Origin: Pseudomonas marginalis
GTDB lineage: Bacteria; Pseudomonadota; Gammaproteobacteria; Pseudomonadales; Pseudomonadaceae
Direction of reading: 5' to 3'
Length of the DNA stretch: 64,000 bases
Assembly (NCBI RefSeq): GCF_900105325.1
Contig: NZ_FNSU01000003.1
Coordinates: 1,240,001 to 1,304,000, forward strand
Both the position numbers and the translations under genes were made by a program. Of this stretch, positions 33,785 through 43,162 are shown piece by piece (the first letter of the stretch is position 1; each line of letters starts with the position of its first letter). The notes beneath the pieces are model-generated. The model searched no databases. It saw nothing but the letters and a program-made list of their open reading frames with translations, and was not told where the DNA came from.

Positions 33785-35947
33785 ATGTCTGTGCAACAAC
33801 ACGGCGGTAAAGGTTTTACACCCAGTCTGATCGCTTTGGCGGTGTGTCTCGCCACCTCGCACGCGGCCTTCGCCGCCGACGCTGAAACGCCGGCAACCAC
33901 CTTGGAACTGGGTGCGACCCAGATCTCCGGCGAGCAACAACTGGGCGAAACCACCGAGGGTACGCAGTCCTACACCACCGGCGCGATGAAAACCGCGACC
34001 AAACTGCCCCTCACCCTGCGTGAAACCCCGCAGGCCGTCACCGTCATCACACGCCAGCGCATGGATGACCAGGGGATGACCAGCATCAACGACGTGGTCA
34101 ATGCCACGCCTGGGCTATTCCTCAACTATTCCAGCGGCCCGGGCCGGCAGTCCTACACCTCACGCGGTTTCGACATCGACAACCTGATGTACGACGGCAT
34201 CCCCAGCGGCTACAACGGCGTTTCCGTAGGCGCCCAGCCGAACCTGGCGATGTTCGACCGTGTCGAGGTCGTGCGTGGCGCCACCGGCCTGGTGACCGGT
34301 GCGGGCAACCCGTCGGCGGCCATCAACCTGGTCCGCAAGCGGCCGCTGGACGAACAGAAAGTCACCCTCACCGGTGCCGCCGGCAGCTGGGATGACTACC
34401 GTGGCGAGCTCGACGCGTCCAGCCCGCTCAATGACAGCGGCACCTGGCGCGGCCGGGTGGTCACTTCCTACCGAGACGCCAACAGCTTCATCGACAACGC
34501 CGAGTCCTATCACGGCCTGTTCTATGCCGTCACCGAGGTCGACCTGAGCGAAGACACCACCCTCACCCTCGGTTTCTCGAACCAGAAGGACAAGACCAAC
34601 TACTTCTGGGGCTCGTCGATGATCGGCCAGGACGGCCATCACCTGGATCTGCCGCGCTCCTACAATCCCGGTACCGACTGGGAGAACAAGGACCAGGAAA
34701 TCAACACGGTCTTCGCCGAACTGCGCCAGCGCCTGGCCAATGACTGGAAGCTTCAGGTCAACGCCAACTACGCCGAACAGAACGCGTTGTTTTCCGGTTC
34801 CTACCAGTCGCGCTGGGTCAACAACACCCTGGCGCGCACGGTCTACCAGGCCGCCTACGATGAAAACCAGGCCGGTGTCGACGCCTTTGCCAGCGGCCCG
34901 TTCCAGGCATTCGGGCGCACCCATGAACTGGTGGTGGGTGCCAGCCGACGCATCTACGACATGACCACCCACAACTACAGCCCCTACGACACCAACTGGC
35001 CCCTCACCGCGGGCAAACCGGACTTCGTCCACACCACGGACGATCGCGAGGTCACCACCCAGGACGGTGTCTACGTGACCACGCGCCTGAGCCTGGCGGA
35101 CCCGTTGAAGCTGATCCTCGGCGGGCGCCTGGACTGGTATGACTACGATGCCCACGGCAGCAACGACGGCGACTATCACGTCACCCGCAACCTTACCCGC
35201 TACGCGGGGCTGATCTACGAGCTGGACGATCACCACTCCGTGTACGTCAGCTACAGCGACATCTTCACGCCGCAGAGCGCCAAGGACACCTCCGGTACCC
35301 CGGTCAAGCCGATTGTCGGCAAAAACTACGAGGTCGGCATCAAGGGCGAATACCTGGGTGGCGCGCTGAATGCGAGCGTGGCGCTGTTCCGTGTCGACCA
35401 GGAAAACCGCGCCACCCAGGTGACCGTGCAAAACTGCCCACAGACAGAGTGCTATGAGGCCTCCGGAGAGATTCGCAGCCAGGGGATCGACTTCGAACTG
35501 CAAGGCGCGCTGACCGAGAACTGGCAGGTCGGCGGTGGCTACACCTACGCGCGTACCCACACCATCAAGGATGAAGCCAACCCGCAGAAGGTCAACAAGC
35601 AGTACGACACGGATGTTCCGGAGCACCTGTTCAAGCTGACCACCCGCTACAACTTCCAGGGCCCGCTGGAGAAACTGCGCGTGGGCGGCAACATCTCCTG
35701 GCAAAGCCGCCTGTACAACGACGTCAAGCTGGCTGACGGCAGCACCTACCGCCTCCAACAGGGCGCCTACGCCGTCACCGACCTGATGGCCGGCTACAAG
35801 GTCAACGACCACCTCGACCTGCAGCTCAACGCCAACAACATCTTCGACCGCCGCTATTACTCCACCATCGCCAACTCCGTGAGCTATGGCGGCGACGCCT
35901 ACGGCACCCCACGCAACATGATGCTGACGGCCAAATACAGCTTCTGA
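33785..35947 (+). CDS. TonB-dependent ferric-siderophore receptor (720 aa)
   Basis: Signal peptide ending AAFA (about residue 30). Plug domain opening KTATKLPLTLRETPQAVTVITRQRMDDQGM, then GFDIDNLMYDGIP and FDRVEVVRGATGLVTGAGNPSAAINLVRKRP, the siderophore-receptor subfamily pattern. The barrel ends NMMLTAKYSF with terminal Phe. Between signal and plug there are ~20 residues only, so no signalling (secretin/TonB short N-terminal) domain; it is not a FpvA-type transducer. Close to hydroxamate receptors (FoxA/FauA-like), but the ligand cannot be named. Confidence 0.92.
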   Translation: MSVQQHGGKGFTPSLIALAVCLATSHAAFAADAETPATTLELGATQISGEQQLGETTEGTQSYTTGAMKTATKLPLTLRETPQAVTVITRQRMDDQGMTSINDVVNATPGLFLNYSSGPGRQSYTSRGFDIDNLMYDGIPSGYNGVSVGAQPNLAMFDRVEVVRGATGLVTGAGNPSAAINLVRKRPLDEQKVTLTGAAGSWDDYRGELDASSPLNDSGTWRGRVVTSYRDANSFIDNAESYHGLFYAVTEVDLSEDTTLTLGFSNQKDKTNYFWGSSMIGQDGHHLDLPRSYNPGTDWENKDQEINTVFAELRQRLANDWKLQVNANYAEQNALFSGSYQSRWVNNTLARTVYQAAYDENQAGVDAFASGPFQAFGRTHELVVGASRRIYDMTTHNYSPYDTNWPLTAGKPDFVHTTDDREVTTQDGVYVTTRLSLADPLKLILGGRLDWYDYDAHGSNDGDYHVTRNLTRYAGLIYELDDHHSVYVSYSDIFTPQSAKDTSGTPVKPIVGKNYEVGIKGEYLGGALNASVALFRVDQENRATQVTVQNCPQTECYEASGEIRSQGIDFELQGALTENWQVGGGYTYARTHTIKDEANPQKVNKQYDTDVPEHLFKLTTRYNFQGPLEKLRVGGNISWQSRLYNDVKLADGSTYRLQQGAYAVTDLMAGYKVNDHLDLQLNANNIFDRRYYSTIANSVSYGGDAYGTPRNMMLTAKYSF

Positions 35948-35967
35948 TCCACCTGGCGAACGGGGGT

Positions 35968-35997
35968 CCTGATGTGGGGGCTTGCTCCCTCCCACAT
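35968..35997. repeat. REP-like GC hairpin
   Basis: GATGTGGGGGCTTGCTCC followed by CTCCCACATTG: complementary ends, of the TGTGGGAGGGGGCTTGC REP class frequent in fluorescens-group genomes. May also end the receptor transcript. Confidence 0.6.
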
Positions 35998-36178
35998 TGC
36001 CCCCCGGCTTGTCACCACGAATGTGTTCTGCCCCCTCCGAACGCATTCGCGCTTAAAGTCCCCTCCCGCAAAGCCGATAAACTTTTTGGTTTCCCTGCAC
36101 CCGCAAAGTGCCTGAACGCGGGCCGTAGTGGCACGCCGCATGCTTTGATCCTTGCCAGACCACATGGAGTAAGAGTGA

Positions 36179-37672
36179 ATGCCCGCACGCGCACGTTTCC
36201 TGGAGCACTACCGCAAGGCCGACCGCATCATGCTGGCATTGATCTGGCTGATGACGCTGTTCTCCGTCGGGCTTGCGTTCTGGCACGACACCCTGACCCA
36301 GGCGATTGTCGTGGGAGGAGGCACCAGCACGGTGCTCACCGCGCTCTACCGCGCCATCGGCGGCACGCGGGTGATGCGTTGCGCACTGGGCGCGGGCTTG
36401 ATGGTCATGGCGGCGCTGCACATCAACCAGGCCCAGGGTGTGATCGAAGCGCACTTCGGGATTTTCGCGCTGCTGGCGGTGCTGACGTTCTATCGAGACT
36501 GGCTGCCGATCCTGGTGGCCGCCCTGACGATTGCCGTGCACCACGTGGTGTTCCATGCGTTGCAGCATCAAGGCTTCCCGGTGTTCGTGATGGCGCATCA
36601 CGGCGGTTGGACCATGGTATTTGTCCACGCCTTCTACGTCGTGATGGAAACCATCGCCCTGCTCTACCTCGCGGTAAACAGCCAGGCCGAGGCGGTGGAA
36701 AGCGAGGAAATGCTGGAAAAAATGCTCGCCGTCACCACCCAATTCACCGTGGACAGCGCCAAAGGTGAAGGTAAGGTGCACGTCTCTCTTGCCAAGCGCT
36801 TCGACCATTTCCTGCAACAAATCACCCACCTCATCGACGGCGTCGCCCGCGACTCCCACGGTCTCGGCCAACTCGGCCAGGAACTGGCCCACGCCAGCGG
36901 CACCCTGGAAAAAGGTGCTCGCCACCAACTGGCCGAAATCGCGCAAATGACCGACTCCATGCAGCGCATGGAAGACGCCATGGGCCACATTACGGTGCAC
37001 GTCGAAGAAGCGGTTGAGCACGCGGGCGTCGCCAGCCAACAAATCCTGCGTGGCCAGGAAAGCGTCGGCCGCGCCCAACACGAAATCACCCAACTGGCCA
37101 CACGCCTGGAAGGCACCAACCACACCGTGCAAGGCCTGGCGGTCCAGGCCGAACAAATCGGCTCGGTACTGGAAGTCATCAGCAGCATCGCCAACCAGAC
37201 CAACCTCCTTGCCCTCAACGCCGCCATCGAAGCCGCCCGCGCCGGCGAACAAGGCCGCGGCTTCGCCGTCGTCGCCGACGAAGTGCGCAGCCTGGCGCAA
37301 CGCACCGCCGTTTCCACCCAGGAAATCAAAACCATCATCGAGGGCCTGCAGCAAGGCAGCCGCCAGGCCGTGGAAGCCATGCACGACAGCCGCCAGGGCG
37401 TGGAACGGTGTGTGGAGGACAGTCAGCTGGCAGTGGAAATGCTGCGAGCGGTGGGCAATGACATTACCCAGATCGATGCGCTGAATGGGCGGATTGTCTC
37501 CACCACACGCGAACAGACCTCGGCGAATCAGGAGATTGTCGGGCGCTTGCAATCGGTGCAGAGCATTGCTCAAAACACCGCTGACGACGTGGAGATGTTG
37601 GCCAGGAGCAGCGAGCAGTTGCCGCCGATTGCGGTGCGGTTGGATGCGTTGGGGCGGCGGTTTCACCCGTGA
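36179..37672 (+). CDS. Methyl-accepting chemotaxis protein with polytopic His-rich membrane sensor (497 aa)
   Basis: Residues about 15-170 contain some six hydrophobic segments instead of a periplasmic domain. His-containing patches there are AALHINQAQGVIEAHFGIF, IAVHHVVFHALQHQG and MAHHGGWTMVFVHAF. The signalling domain follows without an obvious HAMP, with hairpin tip IANQTNLLALNAAIEAARAGEQGRGFAVVADEVRSLA. The clustered membrane His suggest a bound metal, haem or redox cofactor (inference). ATG at 36179 with GGAG; monocistronic. Confidence 0.88.
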   Translation: MPARARFLEHYRKADRIMLALIWLMTLFSVGLAFWHDTLTQAIVVGGGTSTVLTALYRAIGGTRVMRCALGAGLMVMAALHINQAQGVIEAHFGIFALLAVLTFYRDWLPILVAALTIAVHHVVFHALQHQGFPVFVMAHHGGWTMVFVHAFYVVMETIALLYLAVNSQAEAVESEEMLEKMLAVTTQFTVDSAKGEGKVHVSLAKRFDHFLQQITHLIDGVARDSHGLGQLGQELAHASGTLEKGARHQLAEIAQMTDSMQRMEDAMGHITVHVEEAVEHAGVASQQILRGQESVGRAQHEITQLATRLEGTNHTVQGLAVQAEQIGSVLEVISSIANQTNLLALNAAIEAARAGEQGRGFAVVADEVRSLAQRTAVSTQEIKTIIEGLQQGSRQAVEAMHDSRQGVERCVEDSQLAVEMLRAVGNDITQIDALNGRIVSTTREQTSANQEIVGRLQSVQSIAQNTADDVEMLARSSEQLPPIAVRLDALGRRFHP

Positions 37673-37754
37673 TAGTTTGGGGCTCGCCATCGGCCGGAAG
37701 CCATCACGGGTCTCGTCTTGACGGCCCGGGCCGCCCCTGATCCTGAGCGTTCGC

Positions 37755-38723
37755 TTAGTCTTGCTTGACCAGCTCGACCCTGCGGTTTTCAGCTTTGCCT
37801 GCCTCGGTGGCGTTGTCGGCCACCGGGTCAGCCTCGCCAAACCCGGCCGCAGATAACCTCGCCGCGTCGATGCCCTTGGCGGTGATGGCGGCCTCGACGG
37901 CCTTGGCGCGGCCGTATGACAGTGTCTTGTTGTGCGCGGGGTCACCGGTGTGATCGGTGTAGCCGTTAATGGCCAGTTTCAACGATGTATTTTGCTTGAG
38001 TAACAACAACACTTGCTCGATCTGTGGCTGTGAACCCGGAAGGATGCGGGTCTGGTCAGTCGCAAAGTTGATGTGCAATGCCACCTTGCCGGTTTTATCT
38101 ATCTGCGCTTTCAGTTCACTGGCCGGCAACAGGCTGGCCGTTATTTGCAGCGGTTTGGTTTCGGCAATCAGCAGGCCGCCGCCGAACGCGTAGCTGCACA
38201 AATGAATCCAGATATCGCGGTCGGCGCGATGGATAACAAACACCTGCGCGGCGTTATTCCAAATGTCCCCCAGGCCACTGTTGTATTTGAGCGCGAAGTC
38301 CCGCGGCCATTCTTTGATCTTCTGGCCGGGGTCTTCCGGAATCCTGCCATCGAAGATCTTGCTGCCGCCCAACGAGGACACGACGGACTCGAGGTTGCGC
38401 TGCAATTCCAGGTCGGAGAACGCCTTGCCTTGCGCGGCGTCGATATGGGCTGACCAGACCTTGCCTTCTACTACTGCCAGGCGATCACCGGTCCAGAAGG
38501 GTACCTGATCGAAGTCGGAGACATCGGGCGCGGTGGCGATGACATATCCGTCGGGAAGGGCGATGTAGGGAAAGGCGCCCAACGGCACGTTCGACACCTC
38601 AAGGCTCGCGGCATCGAATACCTTGTTGTCTGCTCCGCTCTCGAATGACGAGGCTTGAATGCTCAGCCCCAGGGTGACGATTAAAACCAGGGTAGTCGCT
38701 GCTGTTTTTTTCACTAACGTCAT
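37755..38723 (-). CDS. Exported OmpA-domain protein (322 aa)
   Basis: Signal peptide (MTLVKKTAATTLVLIVTLGLSIQASS). The middle ~180 residues are unassigned. The OmpA C-terminal peptidoglycan-binding domain is at about 205-320, with VALHINFATDQTRILP, LAINGYTDHTGDPAHNKTLSYGRAKAV and ENRRVELV. Start at 38723; a 30-residue longer reading destroys the signal. The palindrome at 38828-38843 lies about 105 bases upstream, linking it to the two-component genes further on. Confidence 0.85.
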   Translation of the reverse strand: MTLVKKTAATTLVLIVTLGLSIQASSFESGADNKVFDAASLEVSNVPLGAFPYIALPDGYVIATAPDVSDFDQVPFWTGDRLAVVEGKVWSAHIDAAQGKAFSDLELQRNLESVVSSLGGSKIFDGRIPEDPGQKIKEWPRDFALKYNSGLGDIWNNAAQVFVIHRADRDIWIHLCSYAFGGGLLIAETKPLQITASLLPASELKAQIDKTGKVALHINFATDQTRILPGSQPQIEQVLLLLKQNTSLKLAINGYTDHTGDPAHNKTLSYGRAKAVEAAITAKGIDAARLSAAGFGEADPVADNATEAGKAENRRVELVKQD

Positions 38724-38827
38724 GTTATTCCCGCAAATCCTTAACACCCAGGGTGTGATGGTCGACCGGATAAAGGGTGTTGCTGTCGTTGGCTGCTTAT
38801 AAAACCGGGGCAATCGAGATAACTCAA

Positions 38828-38843
38828 TAGCACAGCTGCCCTA
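38828..38843. promoter_or_regulatory. Shared 16-bp palindrome, copy 1
   Basis: TAGCACAGCTGCCCTA; compare copies 2 (39834-39849) and 3 (43022-43037), consensus TAGYACARGTGTRCTA, with 4-5 differences in this copy's right half. Positioned between divergent genes 37755-38723 and 38935-39705, about 100 bases from each start. Weakest of the three. Confidence 0.4.
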
Positions 38844-38934
38844 TTGCATCGCGCTTTGGCGCTGGATCACAGTTGTTCGCGCTCTAACAGGTCTTTTCTA
38901 CGCTATTCGACGCTGCCGATCGTATTGAACAGGG

Positions 38935-39705
38935 ATGCTTTTTTTGAAACCTATAACCACCAGAAAAATTGAAATGAACGCTGCGCTGGCGATGGCCTTG
39001 ATCTCGCTGTTAACCACCAGCGCTACCTGGACCGAGGCAGCCGTTGGTGCAACGGCCTCCTCGGCACCGTGTACCAATGAAGCGGATTTCCAGGCCGGCA
39101 CCATTGTGGAGTCTGAAAGTCGCGACAACACCTCTGCAGTAACCAATCGAAGTAAAACCGAAACGCTGGGCCATGAAGACTTCGCCGGGGCCAACCCGGT
39201 GGCGTCGTTACACACCACGGTCATAAGCAATTCGCCGGTGTATTTAACGACCACCTTTGCGCAAATCAAGGACGGCCAGTTGATTCGCTATGGTGATCGA
39301 CACGGTGCCGGGCCTTCGTTGACCACGACCCTTTACACCCCTCCTCCCACCACGCCGCTGGATTTACAACCCGGGCAGACAGTCGCCGTCAGTTACAAGA
39401 ACCAGGTCGTCAGCGGCGGCACCACGCTTGAGTTTGAGGTATCAGAAAAGCTGACCTACAACGGACGCGAGACGATCAAGACAGCACTCGGGACGTTCGA
39501 GACCTGTCGTTTCACCAATGAAATTTCCACTGGATCAACGTCCGGTCAGCAACCGACCCAGAAGGTCGTGGTGCAGAATTGGTTTGCTGCCGAAGGGCCC
39601 TACCGTGGGCAATCAATCAGGTCGGCCAGCCTCTCCGGAACCAATGGAGGACAGGAGCGGCTCGTTGAAGTGGTCAAGATGCGATATGAGACGCGAGCCA
39701 ACTAG
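38935..39705 (+). CDS. Exported hypothetical protein (256 aa)
   Basis: N-terminal signal-like segment (MLFLKPITTRKIEMNAALAMALISLLTTSATW); the ATG at 38974 would drop its basic residues, so I prefer 38935 although no good ribosome site precedes either. The rest is beta-rich and Thr-rich, with two Cys (residues about 47 and 195) that could pair. The segment LTYNGRETIKTALGTFETCRFTN resembles the 'G-x-E-x-v-x-t-p-a-G-x-f-x-t-x-k' strand of DUF3108-like periplasmic proteins. Function unknown; shares the palindrome with the OmpA-like gene. Confidence 0.7.
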   Translation: MLFLKPITTRKIEMNAALAMALISLLTTSATWTEAAVGATASSAPCTNEADFQAGTIVESESRDNTSAVTNRSKTETLGHEDFAGANPVASLHTTVISNSPVYLTTTFAQIKDGQLIRYGDRHGAGPSLTTTLYTPPPTTPLDLQPGQTVAVSYKNQVVSGGTTLEFEVSEKLTYNGRETIKTALGTFETCRFTNEISTGSTSGQQPTQKVVVQNWFAAEGPYRGQSIRSASLSGTNGGQERLVEVVKMRYETRAN

Positions 39706-39833
39706 GTAGCTTTATGCCCAGGCGATGAGAAGGAGGATAGCACTGCCCTTCCTGGCAACGGGTTCAAGCCCGCTGTTTGTGCCGCAGTTGCATCGACCAA
39801 AATGTACTTAATTGCTTAATGGCCTTTAGTAAC

Positions 39834-39849
39834 TAGCACAGGTGTACTA
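39834..39849. promoter_or_regulatory. Shared 16-bp palindrome, copy 2
   Basis: TAGCACAGGTGTACTA, within a longer inverted repeat AACTAG...CTAGTT. It lies 75 bases before the response-regulator start at 39924, suggesting autoregulation by a LuxR-type protein. Confidence 0.5.
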
Positions 39850-39923
39850 GTTCAGCTGTTCTATATCATAAGTTGTATGAGTCGGACATGATCAAAGCGT
39901 GTTTTCATTGATCTGGACGGGTT

Positions 39924-40556
39924 GTGCTTGCTGATATGAGTTGCCGAATTGTGGTGGCGGACGAACACCCACTTTATCGAGAGGGCATGACAGGGCTACT
40001 GGAGTGCTTAATACCTGAAGCAACGATAAAACAGGCAGGAAACCTGGAGGAAGTCTGGGTTCTCCTGGAACGCTGGCAACCTGTCGCCATGCTGTTTATC
40101 GAAGTATATTTGCCAGGGCTTTGCTCCTTGAAAGAGCTTGCGAAACTGTGCGGGGAAAGAGGCACTACTGCAGTCGTTGTTGTTTCGACAGTCGATGACA
40201 GCGTGGTCATTACGCGAGTGATGGAGGCCGGCGCCAATGGTTTTATTGGCAAGAACATTTCAGCCGAAGAGGTACGTAACGCCATCAATGATATTCGGAA
40301 TGGCCAAGTAGTGGTCAAATACGAACCGGCCGAATCACCATCATTTGAAAGTGATCATGCGATGGGCAAACTGACGTCGCGGCAGCGGGAAGTCTGGCAT
40401 TTGATCGCACAAGGTAAAACCAACAAGGAAATTGCCGCTGAACTGGAAATCTCTCCCTATACCGTGCGTATTCACGTGTCTTCGCTGATACGTGCCTTGA
40501 ACGTACCCAATAGAGCAGTAGCCGCCGCGCGTTTCGCGGGGCGCTACACCTGCTAG
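39924..40556 (+). CDS. LuxR/NarL response regulator with Glu in place of phosphoacceptor Asp (210 aa)
   Basis: REC domain then LuxR HTH (LTSRQREVWHLIAQGKTNKEIAAELEISPYTVRIHVSSLI). The acidic pair (ADEH), Ser/Thr (VVVVST) and Lys (FIGKN) are kept. At residue 60, where the paralogue at 43592-44242 has Asp (SLILDLRFPG), this one has Glu (MLFIEVYLPG, codon GAA), which may mimic phosphorylation. GTG start at 39924 mirrors the paralogue's MxxDM opening; ATG at 39936 is the alternative. Convergent with the hybrid kinase gene, 13 bases apart. Confidence 0.9.
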   Translation: MLADMSCRIVVADEHPLYREGMTGLLECLIPEATIKQAGNLEEVWVLLERWQPVAMLFIEVYLPGLCSLKELAKLCGERGTTAVVVVSTVDDSVVITRVMEAGANGFIGKNISAEEVRNAINDIRNGQVVVKYEPAESPSFESDHAMGKLTSRQREVWHLIAQGKTNKEIAAELEISPYTVRIHVSSLIRALNVPNRAVAAARFAGRYTC

Positions 40557-40569
40557 TCCCTTGATGGAT

Positions 40570-42204
40570 CTACGGGTAACTCGCACCGCACTTCATTGAC
40601 TTGACCTGCTCAAGCAACACGTTGCGCAGTTCCGGCGGTCGCACCGGTTTGGCCAGTACCGAGATATTGAATGCGTGCAGTGATTGACGGATGCGCTCGA
40701 TTTCGTGCCCGGTGATGACCAATGCCGGTATCTCTTGACCCCGGAACTCGCGTATTGCCGCGATACATTCGGACCCCGAGACCTTTGTGCCCAGGTCGAA
40801 GTCGGCAATGATGATGTCGCAATCGCTGGCCAGGGTATCCGCATCACTGTGGGTCTCGACGACGCAGCCCCATTTCTCCAGCAGGGCCTTGGTGGCCAGC
40901 AACACATTGGCGTCGTCTTCAATCAGGCATATCCGTAGTCCGTTCAGGCGCTCATGGGTGCTTTTCATCCGAGGCGCGATGACCTTTGGGGCGGCGTGTT
41001 TCAACCCGCTGATTGCCACCTGGGTGCCGCGCCCGGGCGTGGAGCGAATATGTACATCGACATTGAGCAATTGGCTGATGCGCTTGACGATGGACAAGCC
41101 CAATCCCAGGCCCTCGACATCCTTGTCGCGTGCGTGGCGCACCCGGTAAAACTCTTTGAACACGTCCGGTAAATGTTCGGCGGCGATACCGCAGCCCTTA
41201 TCGTAAACCACCACGGCCAAGCCCTTTGTCTGGCGTCTGACACCGATCAGCACGGGCTCTCCCGATGCGTACTTGATCGCATTGGACACCAGGTTCTGCA
41301 CCATGGTGGTCAACAGCCCCCCATTGACATTAACCCAGTGCTCGCAAGGGCGCAGGCGCAGTTGAACCCCGGCCCAGCGCGCGGCCTCGGTGTTCTGTTT
41401 GACGACCTCCTGCAACAGCGCGCCCAGGTTCACCGGTTCCGCTCGCGGCTCCAGCTTCCCGTTGTCGAGGGTGTAGATATCCAGGATCGAACGGAACAGC
41501 TGAGAGACGGTGTGCAGCGAGCGGTCGATGTTGTCCACCAGGCGCAGTTCTTCGCCGCCCAGATTCGCGTCCCGCAGGCACGCGGTGAACAGGCCGATGG
41601 AGTGGATGGGCTGGCGCAGGTCGTGGCTGGCCTGGGCGAGAAAGCGTGATTTCTCCTGATTGGCGGCGATTGCCTCTTCCGATGCGATACGCGTGCGTTT
41701 GAGCAGAATGTGTGCATAGGTCGGTACGACGATGGTGGTCACGATCAGCATCAGGAACATGTAGGGCTGCGCGCGCCAGAAGGGGTTGAACAAGAAAATA
41801 ACGATAAGGGTAGACAACGCGATCACAGTTGCCAGGGCCAGATAGTGTGAGCCGAAACGCATGCCATTACCCAGGGTCACCCAGAGCAGCGCGGCATAGA
41901 TAGGCAATGCACCTTCGCCTCCCAACACCATGGCGAAAGCGATACCGGTGTAGTCATGGAGCATTGAGAGCAAGCGCCGCCAAAAAAAGTGTCCTGGCCA
42001 GCGCTTGATCGCCATGCGCAGGAATATCGACACCACGATGAAGGTCGAGATATACACGATGATGGGCGTGTAGGCTGCGGTATCGCTGGGGCGCAGCCCG
42101 CTCAGTACGATGATGTACAGCAGCGCACAGGCGCTGACGGTCAGGCGCAACGTGGCCTGATTGAGTTCGCTGTTCTTTTCCACGCGTTCAACCTCATGGA
42201 CCAT
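40570..42204 (-). CDS. Hybrid histidine kinase, copy 1 (544 aa)
   Basis: N-terminal membrane domain of about six helices (residues 18-165) with only short loops. HisKA follows with SRFLAQASHDLRQPIHSIG (phospho-His194), then HATPase with NLVSNAIKYA (N box), VYDKGCGIA (G1) and GLGLGLSIVKRI (G2). A C-terminal REC domain has IIIADFDLGTKVSGSE (phospho-Asp). This architecture usually partners NarL-type regulators, here the genes at 39924 and 43592. The central ~270 residues are nearly identical to copy 2 at 44327-45943. Confidence 0.93.
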   Translation of the reverse strand: MVHEVERVEKNSELNQATLRLTVSACALLYIIVLSGLRPSDTAAYTPIIVYISTFIVVSIFLRMAIKRWPGHFFWRRLLSMLHDYTGIAFAMVLGGEGALPIYAALLWVTLGNGMRFGSHYLALATVIALSTLIVIFLFNPFWRAQPYMFLMLIVTTIVVPTYAHILLKRTRIASEEAIAANQEKSRFLAQASHDLRQPIHSIGLFTACLRDANLGGEELRLVDNIDRSLHTVSQLFRSILDIYTLDNGKLEPRAEPVNLGALLQEVVKQNTEAARWAGVQLRLRPCEHWVNVNGGLLTTMVQNLVSNAIKYASGEPVLIGVRRQTKGLAVVVYDKGCGIAAEHLPDVFKEFYRVRHARDKDVEGLGLGLSIVKRISQLLNVDVHIRSTPGRGTQVAISGLKHAAPKVIAPRMKSTHERLNGLRICLIEDDANVLLATKALLEKWGCVVETHSDADTLASDCDIIIADFDLGTKVSGSECIAAIREFRGQEIPALVITGHEIERIRQSLHAFNISVLAKPVRPPELRNVLLEQVKSMKCGASYP

Positions 42205-42307
42205 GGGGGATGCATCGCTGGATGCCGCCCCCTTGAGAACAATAAGGCGTAGGTTGGCGTGTTAAGGCATCAAACGACACGGCGTGTCGTATCAGAAGCG
42301 GAACGTG

Positions 42308-42796
42308 TCAGTAAAGCCTGTAGTAATCCACCACGTCATCCACGAAGTAAATTATCAACTTCGTTCCCTGGGTCTGGCTTTGAGCTTTTTTCGTGCCCGT
42401 CACACTGCCGACATCATTGGCGACACCCTGTGCCTTGGACACTTGCGACGAGGCGTCGTACATCTTCAGGCTTGTCTCGGTCGAGACATATTTGTGGGCC
42501 AGGGTCATGTACTTTTCCAGACCCTCCTGGTTTTTATCATAGGTCCAGTTGGACCCGTTGCTTCTGCTCGTTGAATCAAGTTGCTCTTCGGCTGGAGCGC
42601 CGAACAATTGCGTCACCTGAGTCTTGGTAGTTTTCCCCGGGATGATGGTTTTCTTCAGGTAAGCAACATCGTACTTTTGTGCTCCAGGATTTAAGGAACT
42701 CATCAAATCCCCAGTGTTAGCACAGCCTCCCAGGCCTGCGGTCAGTATGCACAGCGTGAATCCGATTCTAAGTAGTTTTCCATATTTCAAGCACAT
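42308..42796 (-). CDS. Outer-membrane lipoprotein, SmpA/OmlA(BamE)-like (162 aa)
   Basis: Lipoprotein signal with lipobox LGGC at about residues 21-24 (from the ATG at 42796, AAGG upstream). The mature part contains KKTIIPGKTTKTQVTQLFGAPAEEQ, the 'i-x-p-G-x-T-x(2)-q-v-x(2)-l-f-G-x-P' pattern of the SmpA/OmlA family. The C-terminus is beta-rich (LIIYFVDDVVDYYRLY). Lies between the two kinase copies; the palindrome at 43022-43037 is 226 bases upstream and could serve it too. Confidence 0.8.
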   Translation of the reverse strand: MCLKYGKLLRIGFTLCILTAGLGGCANTGDLMSSLNPGAQKYDVAYLKKTIIPGKTTKTQVTQLFGAPAEEQLDSTSRSNGSNWTYDKNQEGLEKYMTLAHKYVSTETSLKMYDASSQVSKAQGVANDVGSVTGTKKAQSQTQGTKLIIYFVDDVVDYYRLY

Positions 42797-43021
42797 AGAC
42801 TTACCTTGAGTTGTGATTAATACCATTCCATTTCGACCGGATGCACGGTGAAGTTGACACAACGTAGTGCAACTAATCGAGCCTTTGGATTCACAGGCGG
42901 GCAAACACACTGGAACACTTCAACGCTGAAGTTAAAGTGCATTCCGGTGTGCGCTCGGGCTCAAAGCCTTTAAGACTTTTTCGAGCGTGTACAGCTTATG
43001 AGGGCGCGTGAGCTGACGCTA

Positions 43022-43037
43022 TAGTACAAGTGTGCTA
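43022..43037. promoter_or_regulatory. Shared 16-bp palindrome, copy 3
   Basis: TAGTACAAGTGTGCTA inside the longer inverted repeat CTATAG...CTATAG (43019-43040). It lies between the divergent lipoprotein genes 42308-42796 and 43163-43570. Confidence 0.5.
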
Positions 43038-43162
43038 TAGGCGACCAACAGGGACTTGTCTAGCATAGACAGATGGATATTAATGGCTTGAATTAATGTA
43101 ATAAATTGCTCGCCAGTTGATGTAATGCCCGATTATTGAAGCCGCGGGAATGGAGTCGAAAT

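Noticed and set aside
34160..36046. 628-codon minus frame opposite the TonB receptor
   Set aside because: Shadow frame; the receptor is complete with signal, plug and terminal Phe.
36053..37945. 630-codon minus frame opposite the chemoreceptor
   Set aside because: Shadow frame of a complete chemoreceptor gene, and it also crosses the 3' end of the OmpA-like gene.
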